A DNA stretch of 64,000 nucleotides from contig NZ_PJME01000018.1 of the NCBI RefSeq assembly GCF_002954775.1, positions 99,234 to 163,233 of the forward strand, read 5' to 3'. Below, in pieces: positions 34,234 through 43,229 of the stretch (position 1 is its first letter; every line of letters begins with the position of its first letter). The notes beneath the pieces are model-generated. The model ran no database searches, was not told the DNA's origin, and saw nothing but the letters and a program-made list of their open reading frames with translations. Source of the DNA: Streptomyces geranii. Lineage in GTDB: Bacteria; Actinomycetota; Actinomycetes; Streptomycetales; Streptomycetaceae. The position numbers were made by a program, and so were the translations under genes.

Positions 34234-35450
34234 GCGGACGCCTCCTCGGTAGCTGATCCGGACACCTTGACGGATTCGGCGGGCGCCCAGCCGGACGCCC
34301 CGCCGTGCAGCGCCGCGTAATAGGGGTCGCCCGGTCCGATGTCGCCGGCCTTGACGGTCGTGTCGGTGAAGGCGGACTTGTACAGCGCGGTGATCAGCTC
34401 CAGGCTGGTCCGCCCGTCGGCGCCGCTGCTGCGCGGCCGTTCACCGGCGCGCATGCTCACGACGAGTTCGCGCAGCTGCGCGAGGTGCGAACTCGGCACG
34501 TCCGGGCCGAAGTCGCGCCAGGCGGCCACCTCCGCCGCCGGGACGTCCGGCGCCGGGGTGATGGTCCAGTCGGCGTTGGAGTGCCCGTAGAGATGGGTGA
34601 GTTCGACGGTGGCGCGCTCGCAGTCGATGCGGATACGGCTGACCTCGTCGGGGCTGAGCACACTGTTGACGACGGTGCCCAGCGCGCCGTTCGCGAACCG
34701 GACGAGCGCGGTGGAGACGTCCTCGGTCTCGACGTCGTGCACGAGCCGCCCGGCCATGCCGCGCACCTCGCTCCAGGGCCCGAGCAGGTCGAGAAGCAGG
34801 TCCATCTGGTGGATGCCGTGTCCCATGGCGGGACCGCCGCCCTCGGTCGCCCAACGCCCGCGCCAGGGCACGGCGTAGTAGGCGGTGTCGCGGTACCAGG
34901 TGGTCTGGCAGTGGACGACGAGCGGCCGGCCCAGAGCGCCCTCGGCGAGCAGCCGCCGTACATGGGTGGAGGCGGAGCCGAAGCGGTGCTGGAAGACGAT
35001 CGAGGCGTACGGGCCGCCCCCGAGCCCCTCCTCCGCCTCGATGGCGTCGAAGTCGGCGAGCGTCGGCACCGGCGGCTTCTCGCACCACACCCAGGCCCCG
35101 GCGCGCAGCGCGGCCACCGTCTGCTCGCGGTGCAGGGTGGGCGGCGTACAGATGGTCACCAGGTCGGGCCGCTGCTCCCGGAGCATCTGGTCCAGGTCGG
35201 TGTAGCCGTGCGGGATCCCGCTCTCCGCGCAGAACGCCTTCACCGCGTCGGCGCTGATGTCGACCGCCGCGACGACCTCCGTCTCACCCTCGGCGGCGAG
35301 CTGCGCGAGCGCCGGGTGATGCGACCCGCGCCCGATGGCGCCCGCCCCGATGATCGCGGCGCGGATACGGCGGCCGGTGAGGGGCGGGAGCGGCGCGGGG
35401 GAACCGAGTGGGGGCGGTGTGGGGGCGGGGCTGCTTGCGGGTGGGGCCAT
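34230..35450 (-). CDS. Gfo/Idh/MocA-family oxidoreductase
   Basis: This is a 406-residue NAD(P)-dependent sugar dehydrogenase-like enzyme. IRAAIIGAGAIGRGSHHPALAQLA is the Rossmann loop near residue 28, WCEKPPVPTLADFDAI holds the family's EKP catalytic Lys, and GGGPAMGHGIHQMDLLLDLLGP gives the His/Asp pair. A Pro-rich segment of about 25 residues precedes the fold. The ATG at 35450 begins that segment. It is the first gene of a three-gene operon with tight ATGA overlaps. A LacI-type operator lies 80 bp upstream, indicating sugar-responsive repression. Confidence 0.88.
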   Translation of the reverse strand: MAPPASSPAPTPPPLGSPAPLPPLTGRRIRAAIIGAGAIGRGSHHPALAQLAAEGETEVVAAVDISADAVKAFCAESGIPHGYTDLDQMLREQRPDLVTICTPPTLHREQTVAALRAGAWVWCEKPPVPTLADFDAIEAEEGLGGGPYASIVFQHRFGSASTHVRRLLAEGALGRPLVVHCQTTWYRDTAYYAVPWRGRWATEGGGPAMGHGIHQMDLLLDLLGPWSEVRGMAGRLVHDVETEDVSTALVRFANGALGTVVNSVLSPDEVSRIRIDCERATVELTHLYGHSNADWTITPAPDVPAAEVAAWRDFGPDVPSSHLAQLRELVVSMRAGERPRSSGADGRTSLELITALYKSAFTDTTVKAGDIGPGDPYYAALHGGASGWAPAESVKVSGSATEEASA

Positions 35451-35528
35451 GGGCGTGATCAGCACTCCATCGGACGTGACGTCTGACGCGGGCAGGCGCC
35501 TGACGACTCCGGACCCGCAGGGGGCAGC

Positions 35529-35579
35529 AAGCGCTTTCCCCAAGCTGGCAACGTATGTTCCGTTTAAGCGGTCGGTCAA
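35529..35579 (-). promoter_or_regulatory. Promoter with LacI-type operator of the Gfo/DUF6807/cupin operon
   Basis: Read on the minus strand, TTGACC (35574-35579) and TACGTT (35550-35555) are a -35/-10 pair with an 18-bp spacer. The predicted start is near 35543. The palindrome AAGCGCTT (35529-35536), in GAAAGCGCTTGC context with the central CG of LacI-family sites, sits at about +7 to +14, a classic repressor position. No lacI-type gene is in the window. Confidence 0.65.
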
Positions 35580-35798
35580 CACCACGGCAGGGGTGTCCAC
35601 CGGGTGGATGAGGCGGGCGAGCGCCACGACGCACTCGGCCCTTTGCCACCCCTTGACCCCGCCCCCTGTGCTCGGCCTGTCACCGGGGGCCGCTAGGCTG
35701 CCCCCAACACACGTGATCTCCGCCGATCTTCACCTCTCACAAACGGCCTCGTGTGTCCGTCGGCCCTTCCACGATCAGCGCTTGGACCACGTAACTTC

Positions 35799-36674
35799 AT
35801 GTCTTGGTTTGAATCCCTCATCCTCGGACTCGTCCAGGGGCTGACCGAATTCCTCCCCGTCTCCTCCAGCGCGCATCTGCGCCTGACGGCCGCTTTCTCC
35901 GGCTGGGAGGACCCGGGTGCCGCGTTCACCGCGATCACCCAGCTGGGCACGGAGGCGGCGGTGCTGATCTACTTCCGCAAGGACGTGGGGCGGATCCTTT
36001 CGGCATGGTTCCGCTCGCTCACCAACAAGGCGATGCGCAGCGACCACGACGCCCAGATGGGCTGGCTGGTGATCGTCGGCTCGATCCCGATCGGCGTCCT
36101 GGGGGTCACCCTGAAGGACCAGATCGAGGGCCCCTTCCGCGATCTCCGGATCACGGCGACGATGCTGATCGTGATGGGCATCGTCATCGGCGTCGCCGAC
36201 CGCCTCGCGGCCCGCGACGAGACGGGCGGGAAGCACCGCGCGGCGAAGGAACGCAAGGGCCTGAAGGACCTGAACGTCCGGGACGGCCTCATCTACGGCC
36301 TCTGCCAGGCGATGGCACTGGTCCCCGGCGTCTCCCGCTCGGGCGCGACCATCAGCGGCGGCCTGTTCATGGGCTACACCCGCGAGGCGGCGGCCCGTTA
36401 CTCCTTCCTGCTGGCCATGCCGGCGGTGCTCGCCTCGGGCGTGTTCGAACTGAAGGACGCGTCGGAGGGCGGCCATGTGTCCTGGGGACCGACGGCGTTC
36501 GCGACGGTGATCGCGTTCGCGGTGGGCTACGCGGTGATCGCATGGTTCATGAAGTTCATCTCGACGAAGTCGTTCATGCCGTTCGTGTACTACCGGATCG
36601 TCCTGGGCATCGTGATCATCGCCCTGGTGGCGACGGGCGCACTGAGCCCGCACGCGGCGGAGTCCTCGGGCTGA
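35799..36674 (+). CDS. uppP: Undecaprenyl-diphosphatase
   Basis: This is a 291-residue BacA/UppP integral membrane enzyme that dephosphorylates undecaprenyl diphosphate to recycle the peptidoglycan lipid carrier and can confer bacitracin tolerance. Both active-site motifs are present: GLTEFLPVSSSAHL near the N-terminus and LVPGVSRSGATISGG near residue 185. FKDQIEG-like and FISTKSFMPFVYYRIVLG segments also fit. The start is ATG at 35799, giving the family's usual MSWFESLILGLVQG opening. A strong hairpin follows the stop. Confidence 0.95.
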   Translation: MSWFESLILGLVQGLTEFLPVSSSAHLRLTAAFSGWEDPGAAFTAITQLGTEAAVLIYFRKDVGRILSAWFRSLTNKAMRSDHDAQMGWLVIVGSIPIGVLGVTLKDQIEGPFRDLRITATMLIVMGIVIGVADRLAARDETGGKHRAAKERKGLKDLNVRDGLIYGLCQAMALVPGVSRSGATISGGLFMGYTREAAARYSFLLAMPAVLASGVFELKDASEGGHVSWGPTAFATVIAFAVGYAVIAWFMKFISTKSFMPFVYYRIVLGIVIIALVATGALSPHAAESSG

Positions 36675-36710
36675 GCGGGGAAGTCCTCGGGCGGGCCGGG
36701 GAGTCCTCCT

Positions 36711-36744
36711 CCGGCTGAGCCGGGGAGTCCTCCGGCTCAGCCGG
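36711..36744. terminator. Strong hairpin after uppP
   Basis: CCGGCTGAGCCGG (36711-36723) and CCGGCTCAGCCGG (36732-36744) are exact reverse complements around the 8-nt loop GGAGTCCT. The preceding DNA repeats GGGGAGTCCTC-like units from 36677, so the structure may have grown by tandem duplication. Confidence 0.7.
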
Positions 36745-36836
36745 TACCGCTCCGGGTGGCGACCGTGACCAACCACATACCGATCGAGTAGCCACTTGGT
36801 AGCGCAGTGTCAGTCCTTGCGCCTACGCTGGTGCGC

Positions 36837-37016
36837 ATGTCCCCCGACTCCCTCACCCCTGGTTCCGTGCGGTCCGCTGCCGTGTTGAACGAGCAGATCC
36901 GCGCGCTCTGGCTCCGCGCGGGCGGCTCGCTCTCGCCCCAGGAGCGGGAGGAGTACGAGGGGTTGGTGGTCAAGTGGGCCGCGGCGATACGCGGCGAGGT
37001 GATCGAGGCGGCGTGA
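36837..37016 (+). CDS. Small hypothetical protein
   Basis: This is a 59-residue protein with a single helical domain (AVLNEQIRALWLRAGGSLSPQEREEYEGLVVKWAAAIRGEV). The composition and third-position bias are clearly coding. Small proteins with the SPQEREEYExL motif are common in Streptomyces, with no known function. An upstream ATG at 36807 would add 10 residues. No ribosome site is seen at 36837, so leaderless translation is possible. Confidence 0.7.
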   Translation: MSPDSLTPGSVRSAAVLNEQIRALWLRAGGSLSPQEREEYEGLVVKWAAAIRGEVIEAA

Positions 37017-37148
37017 GGGCGGGGGCGGCGGGCAGCAGGGCAGGCCGCCTGTCGAAGGCGGGCACGACAGCCTCGTAGACCACCAGATGGTGACAATGAG
37101 CCACCACTCACCACCCGCTGCCCACTGCCCCCTGCCCTTGACGCGGCG

Positions 37149-37892
37149 TCAGCGCCCGCCCGACACCCGAAGGACCGCGCCGGTCGCGTACGAGGCCTCG
37201 GCGGACATCAACCAGGCGACGGCAGCGGCGATCTCGTCGGCCTGCCCCGCCCGGCGGAGCGGAATGGTCGCGGCGGCGCGTTTCGCCCGGTCCGGATCGC
37301 CCATCGCAGCATGGATCTCGGTGTCGATGACGCCCGGGGCAACGGCGTTGACGCGGACGCCGTCCGGCCCGAGTTCCTTGGCCAGCCCCACGGTGAGCGC
37401 GTCGACAGCGGCCTTGGTGGCGGCGTAGTGGACGTACTCGCCGGGGGCACCGAGGGTGGCGGCGGCGGAGGACACGTTCACGATGACGCCGGTACCGCGA
37501 GCCGTCATGTCCCGCGCGGCGCGACGCGAACAGAGCAGCGTGCCAAGCAGGTTGACGTCCACGACGCGCCGCAGATCGGCGGAGTCGGCGTCGACGAGCT
37601 TGCCGAGCCGACCGGTGACCCCGGCGTTGTTCACCAGCCCGGTGACGGGCCCGAGCCGCTCCTCGACGACATCGAACAGCCGGTCGACATCCGCCTCGAC
37701 GGAGGTGTCCACCGCGACGGTCACACAACGCACCTCCGCCGCCCGCACCCCCTCGGCGACCGCCTCGGCGGCGAGAGCGTCCCGCACGTACCCCACGGCG
37801 ACGTCGTGCCCATCGGCGGCGAGCCGCAGACAGATCGCGGCACCGATACCACGACTGCCACCGGTGACGACGGTGACGGGTGACGGGCTCAT
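37149..37892 (-). CDS. Short-chain dehydrogenase/reductase (FabG-like)
   Basis: This is a 247-residue classical SDR. The cofactor loop is VVTGGSRGIGAAI, NNAGVTGRLG follows, the catalytic Ser is in NVSSAAATLG, and the Tyr-Lys pair is in YVHYAATKAA. The C-terminus ends with the family's ATGAVLRVSGGR. AGGAGG lies 8 bp before the ATG at 37892. It follows the DUF4291 gene by 41 bp on the same strand and may be co-transcribed with it. The substrate is unknown; close relatives reduce 3-oxoacyl thioesters or sugars. Confidence 0.9.
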   Translation of the reverse strand: MSPSPVTVVTGGSRGIGAAICLRLAADGHDVAVGYVRDALAAEAVAEGVRAAEVRCVTVAVDTSVEADVDRLFDVVEERLGPVTGLVNNAGVTGRLGKLVDADSADLRRVVDVNLLGTLLCSRRAARDMTARGTGVIVNVSSAAATLGAPGEYVHYAATKAAVDALTVGLAKELGPDGVRVNAVAPGVIDTEIHAAMGDPDRAKRAAATIPLRRAGQADEIAAAVAWLMSAEASYATGAVLRVSGGR

Positions 37893-37933
37893 GGACGTAC
37901 CTCCTACTTTCCAAGGCAATGGATCTAGTGGAT

Positions 37934-38605
37934 CTACGGTCGCAGGTGCGCGAGCACGTCGGCGTCGAGGGGGTAGGGCCGCTCGACCGGCAACAGCTCG
38001 GCCGCGAGGTCCAGTTGACCCGCCCGCACATGCCCGTGGATCTCGGCGGCGAGCGCCGTCACATCCTCGATCCCGACGATCCACTCGTCGGCGTACCGCG
38101 CCGCAGCCTCCCCCGAAAGCCCCAACTGCAGGGACCGGTAGGGCAACGGATCGAGCCGAAGACTCCGCTCAGGGTCCCACTGCACCCGCGTCGCCGCCCG
38201 CCTCAACTGCCGTTTCCAGTCGGCCCGGTTCCCGTGCAGCGCGGGAACGTAGTGCGACAGACACGAGTTCCGCAGCGCCCACACGAACCCCTCACGGCTG
38301 ATCTCGACGGCCAGCACGGTCTCCTGGCCCTCCTTGGTGCCCCAGCCGCAGCGGTACATCATCCAGGTGAAGGAGGGCTTGATCCATGTCATCCGGTCCC
38401 GCTTCCACGCCGCCGGAAACCGCCCCTCCCGTGCCGCCGCCAGCCCGATCTCCGGGCGGTAGGCCTGGTAGACGGTCACTGTGGACGTCGTATGGCGGGC
38501 GCGCACGCGGAACTTGGGTTCCTGTTCTGCGGAGATGACGGGATTCTGTTCGTCGGGCAGGTTGACTGTCTGATCATTCACGCGACCAGCCTCGGAGCCG
38601 GACAC
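37934..38605 (-). CDS. DUF4291 domain protein
   Basis: This is a 223-residue member of the DUF4291 family. VTVYQAYRPEIGLAAAREGRF near residue 43, then MTWIKPSFTWMMYRCGWGTKEGQE and VQWDPERSLRL, are the conserved segments, rich in Trp, Tyr and Arg. The biochemical function of the family is unknown to me. It has no signal peptide. It lies upstream of an SDR gene and is divergent from a SnoaL-like gene. Confidence 0.9.
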   Translation of the reverse strand: MSGSEAGRVNDQTVNLPDEQNPVISAEQEPKFRVRARHTTSTVTVYQAYRPEIGLAAAREGRFPAAWKRDRMTWIKPSFTWMMYRCGWGTKEGQETVLAVEISREGFVWALRNSCLSHYVPALHGNRADWKRQLRRAATRVQWDPERSLRLDPLPYRSLQLGLSGEAAARYADEWIVGIEDVTALAAEIHGHVRAGQLDLAAELLPVERPYPLDADVLAHLRP

Positions 38606-38682
38606 CCTCCACCGCCACCGAATATCCGCGATATACCCGCACTCCCCTTGGCTCCACCCGCCCCGTACCCAACACTGAGCCG

Positions 38683-39174
38683 ATGACGCAGCGTGTGGAG
38701 CTAGCGACCGTGATGGACCGGCTCTCCCTGGACGGACTCGTCACCGAGTACGCGGTGGCCGTCGACGATGGTGACTGGGAGGCGTATCTGGGGCTGTTCG
38801 CGCCGGACGGGCGGGCGGACTACCGGTCGGCCGGGGGGATCGAGGGGGACGCGCCGCAGGTTGCCGGGTGGCTTGCGCGGAGCATGGAGCTGTTTCCGAT
38901 GCGGCAGCATCTGATCGTCAACCGCCGGGTCCGCTTCGGCCTTCTGGAGCAGGACACCGGTGACACGGCCCGCGTCCAGGCCGACTACGTCAACCCCATG
39001 CGCCTCGCCGACCGGAACGGCGAAACCGGGTCCACCGCGCCCGACTTCGTCTGCGGGGGACGGTACGACTTCGCAGTCGTACGTACGCGGGACGGGTGGC
39101 GGCTGCGTGAGGTCGTCGTCCAGGAGAAGTGGCGGCGCTCGCCGGCCGACGTGCCGGGGGCCGCCCGCCACTGA
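38683..39174 (+). CDS. SnoaL/NTF2-like domain protein
   Basis: This is a 163-residue protein with the SnoaL-like NTF2 fold. LDGLVTEYAVAVDDGDWEAYLGLFAPDGRADYRSAGG, then MRQHLIVNRRVRF and the closing YDFAVVRTRDGWRLREVVVQEKW are typical. The catalytic His/Asp set of cyclases or dehydratases is only partly recognisable, so it may be an enzyme or a binding protein. Its start lies 77 bp from the divergent DUF4291 gene. Confidence 0.85.
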   Translation: MTQRVELATVMDRLSLDGLVTEYAVAVDDGDWEAYLGLFAPDGRADYRSAGGIEGDAPQVAGWLARSMELFPMRQHLIVNRRVRFGLLEQDTGDTARVQADYVNPMRLADRNGETGSTAPDFVCGGRYDFAVVRTRDGWRLREVVVQEKWRRSPADVPGAARH

Positions 39175-39379
39175 ACACCCGATCCGAGGCCTCCCTCGCC
39201 TCTCCTCGTCTCCCCCGGACCGGCCGCCGTACGCCAATACGAGGAATCCCCGTCCCTGGCCGGAGTCCTGCTGGCCCGAGATCGTCCACACCGCGCACAC
39301 TGGACCCACCGGCCGGGTAACCGACCGGGGAGTTGAGCGGGTGATCGATCCCGGGGAATCGACTGGTAGGAGGCGCCGT

Positions 39380-40954
39380 ATGAACTTGCCCGGCCACTGG
39401 ACCGCCTCCCCTTGGCGTCGTTCCCTCGTCGCCGCCCTCGCCGGTGCGCTGCCGATGTTCGCCTTTCCCGCGCCCGCCCTCTGGTGGTTCGCCTATGTCG
39501 CCCTCGTGCCCTGGATCCTGCTCGTCCGGTCCGCGCCGACCGGCAAACGGGCCGCGTACGACGGCTGGTTCGGCGGGCTCGGGTTCATGCTGGCCGTGCA
39601 TCACTGGTTGCTGCCGAGCCTGCATGTCTTCACGGTCGTCATCGCGGCGCTGCTGGGCGCGCTGTGGGCGCCCTGGGGTGTGCTTGTACGACGGTTCCTG
39701 GCGGGGCGGGCCTCTGCCGGGCGGATCGCCGCCTCGCTCCTCGTACTGCCCTCGGGGTGGCTCATGGTCGAGCTGGTGCGCTCGTGGCAGGGGCTCGGTG
39801 GGCCCTGGGGCATGATCGGATCCAGCCAGTGGCAGGTCTCGCCCGCGCTGCGGCTCGCCTCGGTCGGCGGGGTGTGGCTGCTCAGCTTCCTGGTCGTCGC
39901 CGTGAACGTCGCGGTCGCCGTCCTGGTCGCCGTGCGCGAGGCCCGGGTTCCGGCGGTTGCCGGGCTCGTTGCCACCGCCGCCGTCACCTCCGCCGTATGG
40001 GTGTGGTCGCCTCGGCCGGACGTGGACGGGCGGGTGCGGATCGCCGTCGTGCAGCCGGGGATCGTCGACGGGGCCGGCAGCGCCGAGAAGCGGTTCGCTC
40101 GCGAGGAGGCGCTCACCCGGCGGCTGGCCGGTCAGGACCTCGATCTGGTCGTCTGGGGCGAGAGCAGCGTCGGCTACGACCTCGCCGACCGTCCCGATCT
40201 CGCGCAACGGCTCGCCTCGCTCTCCCGGACCACCGGCACCGACATCCTGGTCAACGTCGATGCCAGACGCTCCGACCGGCCCGGTATCTACAAGAGTTCG
40301 GTGCTCGTCGGTCCGGACGGACCCACCGGTGACCGGTACGACAAGATGCGGCTGGTGCCGTTCGGTGAGTACATTCCGGCGCGTTCGCTGCTGGGCTGGG
40401 CCACCTCCGTCGGCAAGGCGGCGGGCGAGGACCGCAGGCGCGGCAGCGCGCAGGTGGTCATGGACGTCGGGGGCGGGCTGCGCGTCGGGCCCATGGTCTG
40501 CTTCGAGTCCGCGTTCCCGGACATGAGCCGCAACCTCGCCAAGGACGGCGCCCAGGTGCTGATCGCCCAGTCGTCCACCTCGTCGTTCCAGCACAGCTGG
40601 GCCCCCGAGCAGCACGCGTCGATCGCCGCCCTGCGCGCCGCCGAGACCGGCCGGCCCATGGTGCACGCCACGCTCACCGGCGTCTCCGCCGTCTACGGCC
40701 CGAGCGGCGAACGCGTCGGCTCCTGGCTCGGCACCGAGGCGAGCACGGCGGCGGTGTACGACGTACCGCTGGCCCGGGGTGTCACGCCGTACGTCCGTCT
40801 CGGCGCCTGGCCGGTGTACACGGCCGTGCTCGTGCTCCTCGTCCTCGGTGGCGTCGAGGGCGTACGCGGGCTCAGGCGGCGTCGATCCGTGCCCGCACCG
40901 CTCGTACCACCCGCTCGCACAGTTCATGAGTCGCCAGTGCGTCCCGGGCGCTGA
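39380..40954 (+). CDS. lnt: Apolipoprotein N-acyltransferase
   Basis: This is a 524-residue enzyme that N-acylates the lipoprotein Cys, the last lipoprotein maturation step. The N-terminal ~215 residues hold about six membrane segments, and the nitrilase-fold domain follows. The triad is visible: Glu261 in VVWGESSVG, Lys322 in YDKMRLVPFGEY and Cys374 in PMVCFESAFP, spaced like E267-K335-C387 of E. coli. A last membrane helix and an Arg-rich tail close the protein. The start is ATG at 39380 with AGGAGG 7 bp upstream. S. coelicolor has two such genes; this context resembles lnt1. Its 3' end overlaps the convergent gene by 83 bp. Confidence 0.93.
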   Translation: MNLPGHWTASPWRRSLVAALAGALPMFAFPAPALWWFAYVALVPWILLVRSAPTGKRAAYDGWFGGLGFMLAVHHWLLPSLHVFTVVIAALLGALWAPWGVLVRRFLAGRASAGRIAASLLVLPSGWLMVELVRSWQGLGGPWGMIGSSQWQVSPALRLASVGGVWLLSFLVVAVNVAVAVLVAVREARVPAVAGLVATAAVTSAVWVWSPRPDVDGRVRIAVVQPGIVDGAGSAEKRFAREEALTRRLAGQDLDLVVWGESSVGYDLADRPDLAQRLASLSRTTGTDILVNVDARRSDRPGIYKSSVLVGPDGPTGDRYDKMRLVPFGEYIPARSLLGWATSVGKAAGEDRRRGSAQVVMDVGGGLRVGPMVCFESAFPDMSRNLAKDGAQVLIAQSSTSSFQHSWAPEQHASIAALRAAETGRPMVHATLTGVSAVYGPSGERVGSWLGTEASTAAVYDVPLARGVTPYVRLGAWPVYTAVLVLLVLGGVEGVRGLRRRRSVPAPLVPPARTVHESPVRPGR

Positions 40955-41783
40955 GCACCTTGCCCGCGCGCACGGCGTCGAGGAAGGTCAGCACCGCCTG
41001 TTCGATGCCGCGCTGCCGCGCCACCGGCACCCAGTCGCCGCGCCGCCGTACCGTCGGCTGCCCCTTGTGGTCGATCACCTCGGCGAGGTTGACGACCTGA
41101 CGCTTGGTGTCCTGTCCGGACACTTCGAGGATCTCCTCGGCCGAGCCGCTGAGCCGGTTCATCACGCCCAGCGCGGTGAAGCCGTCCCCGGACAGTTGGA
41201 GCACGACGTGGTGCAGCAGTCCGCCCTCGGTGCGGGCGCGCACGGTGACGTCGTCGACCGGGCCCGGCACCAGGAACCGCAGTGTGTCCACGACATGGAT
41301 GAAGTCGTCGAGGATCATCGCGCGGGGTTCCTCGGGCAGGCCGATGCGGTTCTTCTGCATCAGGATCAGCTCGCGCGGGTGGTCGGCGCACTGGGTGTAG
41401 CCGGGCGCGAAACGCCGGTTGAAGCCGACCGCGAGCGACACCCCGCGCTCCTCCGCCAGCCGCACCAGCCGCTCCGATTCGGCGAGTTCGTAGGCGAGCG
41501 GCTTGTCGACGTACGTCGGTACGCCCGCTTCCAGCAGCCTCGTCACGATCTCCGGGTGCACGGTCGTGGGCGCGTGCACGAAGGCGGCGTCGAGGCCCTG
41601 GGCGATGAGGGCGTCCAGGTCGGTGTGCCGCTGCCCGGCCGGCAGGCGCAGTTCGTCGGCGACCCGGGTCAGGGTGGCGGGCGTCCTCGTGTGCAGGTGC
41701 AGTTCGACCCCGGGCCGGGCGCCCAGCACCGGCAGATACGCCTTCCGCGCGATGTCACCGAGTCCGATGCAGCCGACCTTCAC
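40872..41783 (-). CDS. Gfo/Idh/MocA-family oxidoreductase
   Basis: This is a 303-residue NAD(P)-dependent dehydrogenase-like protein. KVGCIGLGDIARKAYLPVL is the Rossmann loop, YVDKPLAYELAESERL carries the family's DKP Lys, and GFNRRFAPGY and DDFIHVVDTLRFL supply the substrate-site residues. The GTG at 41783 has AAGGAG 5 bp upstream and gives the family's usual N-terminus. Its last 27 codons overlap the end of lnt on the other strand. It is divergent from the DinB gene. The substrate is unknown. Confidence 0.9.
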   Translation of the reverse strand: MKVGCIGLGDIARKAYLPVLGARPGVELHLHTRTPATLTRVADELRLPAGQRHTDLDALIAQGLDAAFVHAPTTVHPEIVTRLLEAGVPTYVDKPLAYELAESERLVRLAEERGVSLAVGFNRRFAPGYTQCADHPRELILMQKNRIGLPEEPRAMILDDFIHVVDTLRFLVPGPVDDVTVRARTEGGLLHHVVLQLSGDGFTALGVMNRLSGSAEEILEVSGQDTKRQVVNLAEVIDHKGQPTVRRRGDWVPVARQRGIEQAVLTFLDAVRAGKVLSARDALATHELCERVVRAVRARIDAA

Positions 41784-41931
41784 GGGGTCTCCTTCAGCGG
41801 TTGCCCGGCGGGGGCATGCCGGGTCATGGCGGGGTTCTGCCGGAAGCATACGGCCGCCGTCGGCCCCGCCGACCGGCCGGGCCGACGGAAAACGCGTGGT
41901 GGGGGCGGCCTGGGTGGGCCACGATGCCCGC

Positions 41932-42453
41932 ATGACAGAGTCGCAGACGCAGCGCAGCGAACCCGCCCAGAACGCCGACGAACGCACCATGCTGGAGGGC
42001 TGGCTGGAGTACCACCGGCAGACCCTGGCGTGGAAGTGCGAGGGCCTGACCGACGCCCAGCTCCGCACCGCCGCCGTGGAGCCCTCCGAGCTGTCCCTCA
42101 TGGGGCTGGTGCGGCACATGGCGGAGGTGGAGCGGGGCTGGTTCCGCAAGGTGCTGACGGGCGACGATCCGGGGCCGATCTACTACACCGAGGAGGACCG
42201 GGACGGCGAGTTCCATCTCACCGAGGCGGACAGCTGGCAGGAGGCGTACGGCACCTGGCAGGCCGAGATCGAGATCGCCCGGCGCAACTGCGCGGGCTTC
42301 GGCCTTGACGATCTCACCCGGGGCAACAGCCGCTACACCGGCGAACCGTTCAACCTGCGCTGGCTCTACACCCACATGATCGAGGAGTACGCCCGCCACA
42401 ACGGCCACGCCGACCTGATCCGCGAACGGCTCGACGGCGCGACGGGCGACTGA
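41932..42453 (+). CDS. DinB/DUF664 mycothiol transferase-like protein
   Basis: This is a 173-residue four-helix protein of the DinB superfamily, DUF664 group. In actinobacteria this group includes mycothiol-dependent S-transferases. The metal-binding His triad is visible as LVRHMAEVERGWF near residue 60 and HMIEEYARHNGHADLIRERLDG near 145. The substrate is unknown. The start is ATG at 41932. It stands alone, about 150 bp from the divergent oxidoreductase. Confidence 0.9.
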   Translation: MTESQTQRSEPAQNADERTMLEGWLEYHRQTLAWKCEGLTDAQLRTAAVEPSELSLMGLVRHMAEVERGWFRKVLTGDDPGPIYYTEEDRDGEFHLTEADSWQEAYGTWQAEIEIARRNCAGFGLDDLTRGNSRYTGEPFNLRWLYTHMIEEYARHNGHADLIRERLDGATGD

Positions 42454-42628
42454 GCAACGGCGACCGAGCGAGCGCACACGGCACAGCGGGGATGCGCGTC
42501 GAGGCGCGGGGCGGCCGTCAGCCGGAGCCGCCCCGCGCACTCCGTACGGGGCCGGAGATCACCCGTGTGGGGCATCCTCCGCCTGTCCACGGGTTCCGAA
42601 TCGGCGCCGACCCAGCAGAGTTGCGCGG

Positions 42629-43129
42629 GTGCATCGAACGACGACCACCGCAACGCTCCTTGTGACCGTGGCTGTCACGGCCCTCTCCGGCTGCGTCACG
42701 ATCCAGCACCCGACCGCTCCGGGCCCGCTCCCGACACCGTCCCGGACGTCGGTGCCCCGCCCGGCCGTCCTGGCCGAACCGCAGATCGTGCAGGCGCCCG
42801 CCCGGGAGGCCCTGGAGCTGATCGGCCCCGACCACACACCCACCCAGGCCGTACGGACGCCACGGTCCCCGGACGAGCCGCAGCACCCGGCGGCCGTGGC
42901 ACCGCCGCCCGCACCGGCCGCCGCTCCGGCGCCCCCGCCCCGCCGCACCAAACCGAAGCAGCGCCCGCCGAAGCCGGAACGCCGCCACAGCCAGCCCCGC
43001 GTCGAACTCCCGGACGTGTCCCGCCCGGTACGCGAGAACGCGGACGTGTGCGCGCTGGGCAAGAAGTACGGCGGCTGGGGCAAGGACAGTCCCCAGACGG
43101 TCATCTGCAAGGAGGCGTACGGGCGTTGA
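42629..43129 (+). CDS. Probable lipoprotein, Pro/Ala-rich
   Basis: This is a 166-residue exported protein. A basic start and hydrophobic stretch lead to the lipobox LSGC (Cys22). Residues 23-130 are a Pro/Ala/Arg-rich linker, probably spanning the cell wall. The C-terminal ~35 residues form a small domain with two Cys (NADVCALGKKYGGWGKDSPQTVICKEAYG), a motif seen at the end of many Streptomyces secreted proteins. The start is GTG at 42629. Confidence 0.8.
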   Translation: MHRTTTTATLLVTVAVTALSGCVTIQHPTAPGPLPTPSRTSVPRPAVLAEPQIVQAPAREALELIGPDHTPTQAVRTPRSPDEPQHPAAVAPPPAPAAAPAPPPRRTKPKQRPPKPERRHSQPRVELPDVSRPVRENADVCALGKKYGGWGKDSPQTVICKEAYGR

Positions 43130-43229
43130 GGCGCCGGGGCGGGGAGGTGGTGCGGGTGTCCCCGTGCCACGGTCGCCCCAGGCCCGCTGCCGCCGGCGTA
43201 TCGCTGGAGCCGCTGTCGCGGGCGGGTCG

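Noticed and set aside
38990..40927. 645-residue open frame antisense to lnt
   Set aside because: It is a shadow frame with a composition typical of antisense GC-rich DNA. The sense strand carries a complete Lnt with its catalytic triad.
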